DNA of 64,000 bases, from assembly GCA_003254925.1 (NCBI GenBank), contig QANZ01055228.1:143541-207540 (forward strand), written 5' to 3'. Below, piece by piece: positions 60,942-64,000 of the stretch. Under the pieces are notes generated by a model. The model was not told the DNA's origin. It made no database searches and was given only the letters and a program-made list of their open reading frames with translations. This DNA is from Chamaecrista fasciculata. Lineage: Eukaryota > Streptophyta > Magnoliopsida > Fabales > Fabaceae. A program made the translations under genes and the position numbers. The number at the start of each line of letters is the position of its first letter. The stretch's first letter is position 1.

Positions 60942-61232
60942 TTGTGTCACCAACTCGCCGAACTCAGATTCAGATTCCGCGCCGCCACCATCACCGTCGA
61001 ACTCCGGGACGACGATGTCGTTGATTTCTCCTCCGGCCTCACTTTTCCTTGCTCGCCGGTCGTTTTTGTTCTCGATTCCTGCGAGAGTGACACGTCAAGA
61101 GAGATCGTCGTTCCGAAGTCCGACGGCAATGGCGGCAGCGCAGAATCTGAATCTGGGTCCAGCGAGGTGGTGACGGTGAAGCTGGTTCGAATTCGCATAA
61201 ACAAACCATCCATGTTGTTTTCATTTGGGTAA
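60942..61232 (+). pseudogene. Captured coding fragment, unidentified
   Basis: A 96-codon open stretch in GC-rich, exon-like sequence: RFRAATITVELRDDDVVDF, then FVLDSCESDTSREIVVPKSD and an acidic Ser-rich part, ending VVTVKLVRIRINKPS. This reads like the N-terminal exon of a soluble protein. The family is not recognised. It has no start context or downstream exon of its own. Confidence 0.5.
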
Positions 61233-61241
61233 TTATTAATA

Positions 61242-61457
61242 TTAGTTGTTAGATCTTAAAAAGTTAGAGATCTTGAATTTGGTGAGGCGGAGCTCGCCCT
61301 GCAGGTAGTAAAGGTCGACAACGTCGGTGTTGGCATCGTCGGACTTGAGGCGGAGGGGGACGTTGATGTCGTCAGAGTCGAATTCTTCTTGGCCGTGGCA
61401 GCTGGTGGCGGCGAGGTAAGCCACCAGGAGGAGGCTGAGGAGGAAGGCTTTCTTCAT
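61242..61457 (-). pseudogene. Captured signal-peptide exon, unidentified
   Basis: From ATG 61457, right next to the (GA)n tract, a 71-codon ORF starts with a convincing signal peptide (MKKAFLLSLLLVAYLAATSC). It continues with acidic DDINVPLRLKSDDANTDVVD and LYYLQGELRLTK, then probably runs out of exon. It looks like the first exon of a secreted protein. The family is not recognised. If transcribed it could give a short secreted peptide. Confidence 0.5.
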
Positions 61458-61459
61458 GG

Positions 61460-61461
<2 letters not shown>

Positions 61462-61507
<46 letters not shown>
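61462..61507. repeat. (GA)n microsatellite at inner edge of right arm
   Basis: About 23 GA dinucleotides, mirror of the (TC)n tract in the left arm. Confidence 0.97.
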
Positions 61508-61511
<4 letters not shown>

Positions 61512-61859
61512 CTTTTTTGTGTGAAATAAACTAAAACCCCAAGTTATTTCTTATTTCTTACATTTTGGTCCTATTATAGAGAAAAAGGTCCTGGATGCAA
61601 AAAATTTAAACTTTTAGGAGTTAAAAATTAATTTTGTCTTTTTTTAACAGAAAAATGGATGGAAACTGTTAGAGGGACAAACTTTGTCAAGTTTTGCATA
61701 ACTGGGGGACCAATATGGAACGAAAAATAACTGGGGGACCAATTTGGAACACTGAACATAACTGGGGGACCAAAATAGGACTTTGGCCAAGAAATTAATA
61801 GCAAGATAAATTTAAACTTAAAAAAAAAAGACTAAAATAAATATGTAAAACTTATTTTA

Positions 61860-62310
61860 AAAGACGATATACTTTTGGTCCCATAACTTTTATTCAGGTC
61901 TCAATTTGGTCTCATAATTTTTTTTGTTGCACTTTTGGTCTTATATCTTTGCAAAAAGTTGCAGATTTGGTCTCGTATCAGTTTTAGTCCCATATTTTTT
62001 GGTCAGGTTGTAGAATTAGTCTCATATCTTTGCAAAAAGTTTCACCGCCAGTCCCACTTGATCCAAATATATGAGACCAATTATGCACCTGACCCAAAGA
62101 TATGAGACCGATTCTGCAACTTGATTAAAAAATATAAGACCAATTCTGTAACATGAACCAAAGATATAGCACAAAAAATGTAACACAAGACCAAATCTGC
62201 AACTTGAACGAAAGATATGGGACCAAAAGTGCAACAAAAAGTTATGGGACCAAATTGAGACTTTAGCCAAAGTTATGGGACCAAAAGTGCACTTTGGCCA
62301 AAAAAATATA
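61860..62310. repeat. Degenerate foldback repeat
   Basis: 'acttttggtcccataac' at the left and its inverted form at the right (near 62270-62300), with many 'agatatgagaccaa' variants between. It shares its repeat vocabulary with the elements at 56528 and 62385. No target duplication was resolved. Confidence 0.6.
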
Positions 62311-62375
62311 TAAATTTATGATTAAGTTAGACATTTAGTCCTTATAATTTTACTAAATATGTAATCTAATCCCTA

Positions 62376-62728
62376 TATTTTAATGGCTAAAGCGCACTTT
62401 TGGTCCCATAACTTTGGAAAAGGTCTCAATTCGGTCTCAACTTTTTTTGTTACAATTTTGGTCTCATAACTTCTGAATACGTCTCACGATTAGTCTCAAG
62501 CTGATTTCCATCCATCCCATAACTTCACCCATATTTTTTCACGTCATCATCTAACTCAGTATGTCAGATCATCTTTAACGGCAGATAATGGATGGAAATC
62601 AATTTGGGACCAAGGTGAGACATTTTCAAAAATTATGGGACCAAAATTGCAACAAAAAAAGTTATGGGACCAAATTGAGACCTTTCCTAAAGTTATGAGA
62701 CCAAAAGTGCACTTTAGCCAATTTTAAT
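62376..62728. mobile_element. Small foldback MULE-type MITE
   Basis: The element 62385-62719 (335 bp) has ends GGCTAAAG(C/T)GCACTTTTGG. It is flanked by tattttaat and aattttaat (8 of 9 identical). Arms contain 'gtcccataacttt' units as in the 56528 element; nothing captured is visible between them. Confidence 0.8.
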
Positions 62729-63171
62729 TATATGTGATTTAGTTCTTAAAGTTTTTTTTTAAAAAAAAATTATAATTTCATCCTTACTGTTATAATACCG
62801 TTAATTTATTGAAGACATGGCATTAAATAATATTTTATACAAAAGCTTAGTAAAGAAAAAAAAAAGAAATTACTTTAAAAAAGCTCCTTTATTCTACCAA
62901 TGTTGCCTTACTACTATTATATTACCCTTACCCTTTGAATGGAGTGATGAGTAGTTTTTTTTTTTTAATTATATGATGGTATTAAGAGAGAGAAAGACAT
63001 GAATAATCGATTGCTTGATAGAATTACCCTGAAAAAATCCCAAAAGTGTGGTAAGCTACTCATTTCATCTCCCCTTCCATTTGGACAAGTACTAAGGGAG
63101 TTTCATCTTGCTCCATAGATAATATATGAGCAAATGAGAGGGTTGAAGATGCAATTCACTTAATTAATTGG
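62729..63171. other. Intergenic AT-rich stretch
   Basis: No gene or resolved repeat. Confidence 0.5.
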
Positions 63172-64000
63172 GGTCAAAGTCCTATTTTGGTCCCCCAGTT
63201 ATGCTCCTTGTTCCAAATAGGTCCCCTAGTTATTTTTTGTTCCATATTGGTCCCCCAGTTATGCAAAACTTGAAAAAGTTGGTCCCTCTAACGTTTTCCA
63301 TCCATTTTTCCGTTAAAAAAAGAGGAAAAATAAACTTTCATCCCCAAAAGTTTTATTTTCTTATATTAAGGTCCTTTTCTTTTTATAATAGGATCAAAAC
63401 ATAAGAAAATGAAGTAAATTAAGATTTTAAGTGAATTTACCCAAAAACACAAAATAAATCCCTCTCTCTCCCACCGTGCTCTCTCTCTCCCACCGTGCTC
63501 TCAGAACCCATCGCGCTCCGTCAACGACGGCCTCCACGACGCGGTGTCGTTACCGGCGACGTCGTACGCCGCCACCATGCTGAGGGCGTTGCTGGCGAGG
63601 CCGATGAGGTTGTCGTTGAGGAAGGCCATGGTGTCGCCGACCATGCGAGTGTCGTTGGCGTACTTGAGCGGCGACCAGCAGTCATAGTGGTAGGCGACGG
63701 CGGCGCTAAGACAGGCGCGAGCGTCTTTGGTTTTTCCGGCGGGGAGTGCGGCGGCGGCGAGATTGATGCGGTAATCGGAGTTTTGTAGAACTTGGATGCA
63801 GATTTCGGCGGCGGTGGAGCGGTTAATGTTGGAGGCGGAGGAATCGAGGATGGATTTGGCCATGGATTGAGCTTTGTGGAGATTATCGGAGGAGACGGAA
63901 ATGGCGGATTGGAGGATTTGGAGGGCGGTGGGGTTTGGGGGGAGATTGGTGAGAGAGGATTCGCATTGTTGAGGGAAGCGCGTGGCGTTGCAGGCGTGAC
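63172..64000. mobile_element. Pack-type MULE, left part; right end outside window
   Basis: The left arm (63172-63470) begins GGTCAAAGTCCTATTTTGG and is closely similar to the left arm of the element at 60541, including three 'ggtccccyagttat' units. At about 63470-63500 it passes through CT-rich repeats ('ctctctctcccaccgtg' twice) into coding-like sequence. The other terminus and target duplication are not in the window, so insertion of a partial element into a real gene is not excluded. Confidence 0.7.
63501..64000 (-). pseudogene. Pectin methylesterase inhibitor-domain fragment (PMEI-PME N-terminus)
   Basis: An open minus-strand frame enters from the window end. It reads CNATRFPQQCESSL, AAEICIQVLQNSDYRI, ACLSAAVAYHYDCWSPLKY and NALSMVAAYDV, ending TERDGF at a stop (63501). 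Paired cysteines and the A(C)LSAA-YDCW block are typical of the inhibitor domain that precedes plant pectin methylesterases. In those genes the sequence goes on (DGFWE) into the catalytic domain; here it breaks off within the Trp codon (TGG becomes TGA) at the repeat junction. The catalytic part is absent. The 5' end is unseen. Confidence 0.8.

Larger units (their letters stand above)
60532..61797. mobile_element. Pack-type foldback MULE with two coding-like inserts
   Basis: The element 60541-61788 (1,248 bp) is flanked by perfect AAGAAATTA (60532-60540, 61789-61797). Its ends GGCCAAAGTCCTATTTTGG are exact inverted copies. Arms of about 280 bp carry repeated 'ggtcccccagttat' units, then an inner segment, then a (CT)n or (GA)n run on the inner edge. 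Between them, about 570 bp of GC-richer sequence contains two convergent open fragments unlike the arms. Confidence 0.92.

Noticed and set aside
1..64000. CRISPR arrays, operons, bacterial-type signals
   Set aside because: None present; all repeats are eukaryotic transposons or microsatellites, and the genes are spliced plant genes.

Overview
The window is plant nuclear DNA from a eudicot. Its genes have introns with GT/AG borders, intergenic DNA is AT-rich and full of transposon relics, and every protein gene matches a land-plant family. THE1, a root-cap-domain gene and a HAL2-like phosphatase lie in one neighbourhood; their Arabidopsis counterparts (At5g54380, At5g54370, At5g54390, from memory) are also adjacent. 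This suggests conserved microsynteny, here stretched by transposon insertions. I cannot name the species.

Layout. 1-3.7 kb: retrotransposon debris (an LTR end, then a copia element cut off after its protease motif). 5.7-8.3 kb (+): an intronless THESEUS1-type receptor kinase. 9.7-11.4 kb (-): a secreted root-cap-domain protein whose intron holds a SINE split by a MITE. 12.4-14.1 kb: a Mutator-like element (MULE) with a perfect 9-bp target duplication. 14.5-16.4 kb: a near-perfect head-to-head palindrome of two copia LTRs. 17.2-23.3 kb: a segmental duplication around an EPF1-type stomatal peptide gene (intact copy 22.0-22.6 kb; the other copy keeps only a decayed exon 1). 24.7-30.7 kb (-): a nine-exon CIP7-like gene. 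36 kb (-): a 68-residue zinc-ribbon-like protein. 36.6-39.1 kb: a dead LINE. 42.6-47.6 kb (-): the HAL2-like PAP phosphatase, with an unexplained membrane-protein-like ORF inside intron 1. 49.8-54.7 kb (-): a nine-exon chloroplast-type J-protein with a 4Fe-4S ferredoxin-like domain (DJC77-like). 57.8-60.3 kb (-): a four-exon conserved protein with a C-terminal membrane anchor.

The right end (56-64 kb) and the 12-14 kb element form the most unusual part. Several foldback MULE-type elements with 9-bp target duplications enclose host-gene-like pieces: a splicing factor SF1 fragment with U2AF-ligand-type motifs, two convergent unidentified coding fragments, and a pectin methylesterase inhibitor domain. 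Three of these elements carry a related arm segment just before the captured DNA, which suggests one Pack-type family with a preferred capture junction. The copia palindrome would give a long hairpin RNA if transcribed and is the best candidate for a silencing locus.

The protein genes are independent single genes rather than a pathway. Themes are wall sensing (THE1), secreted signalling (EPF1), light response (CIP7-like), sulfur/PAP metabolism (HAL2-like) and plastid redox/chaperone function (DJC77-like). Exon borders were assigned by eye from GT/AG signals, reading phase and remembered family sequences. No database search was run.
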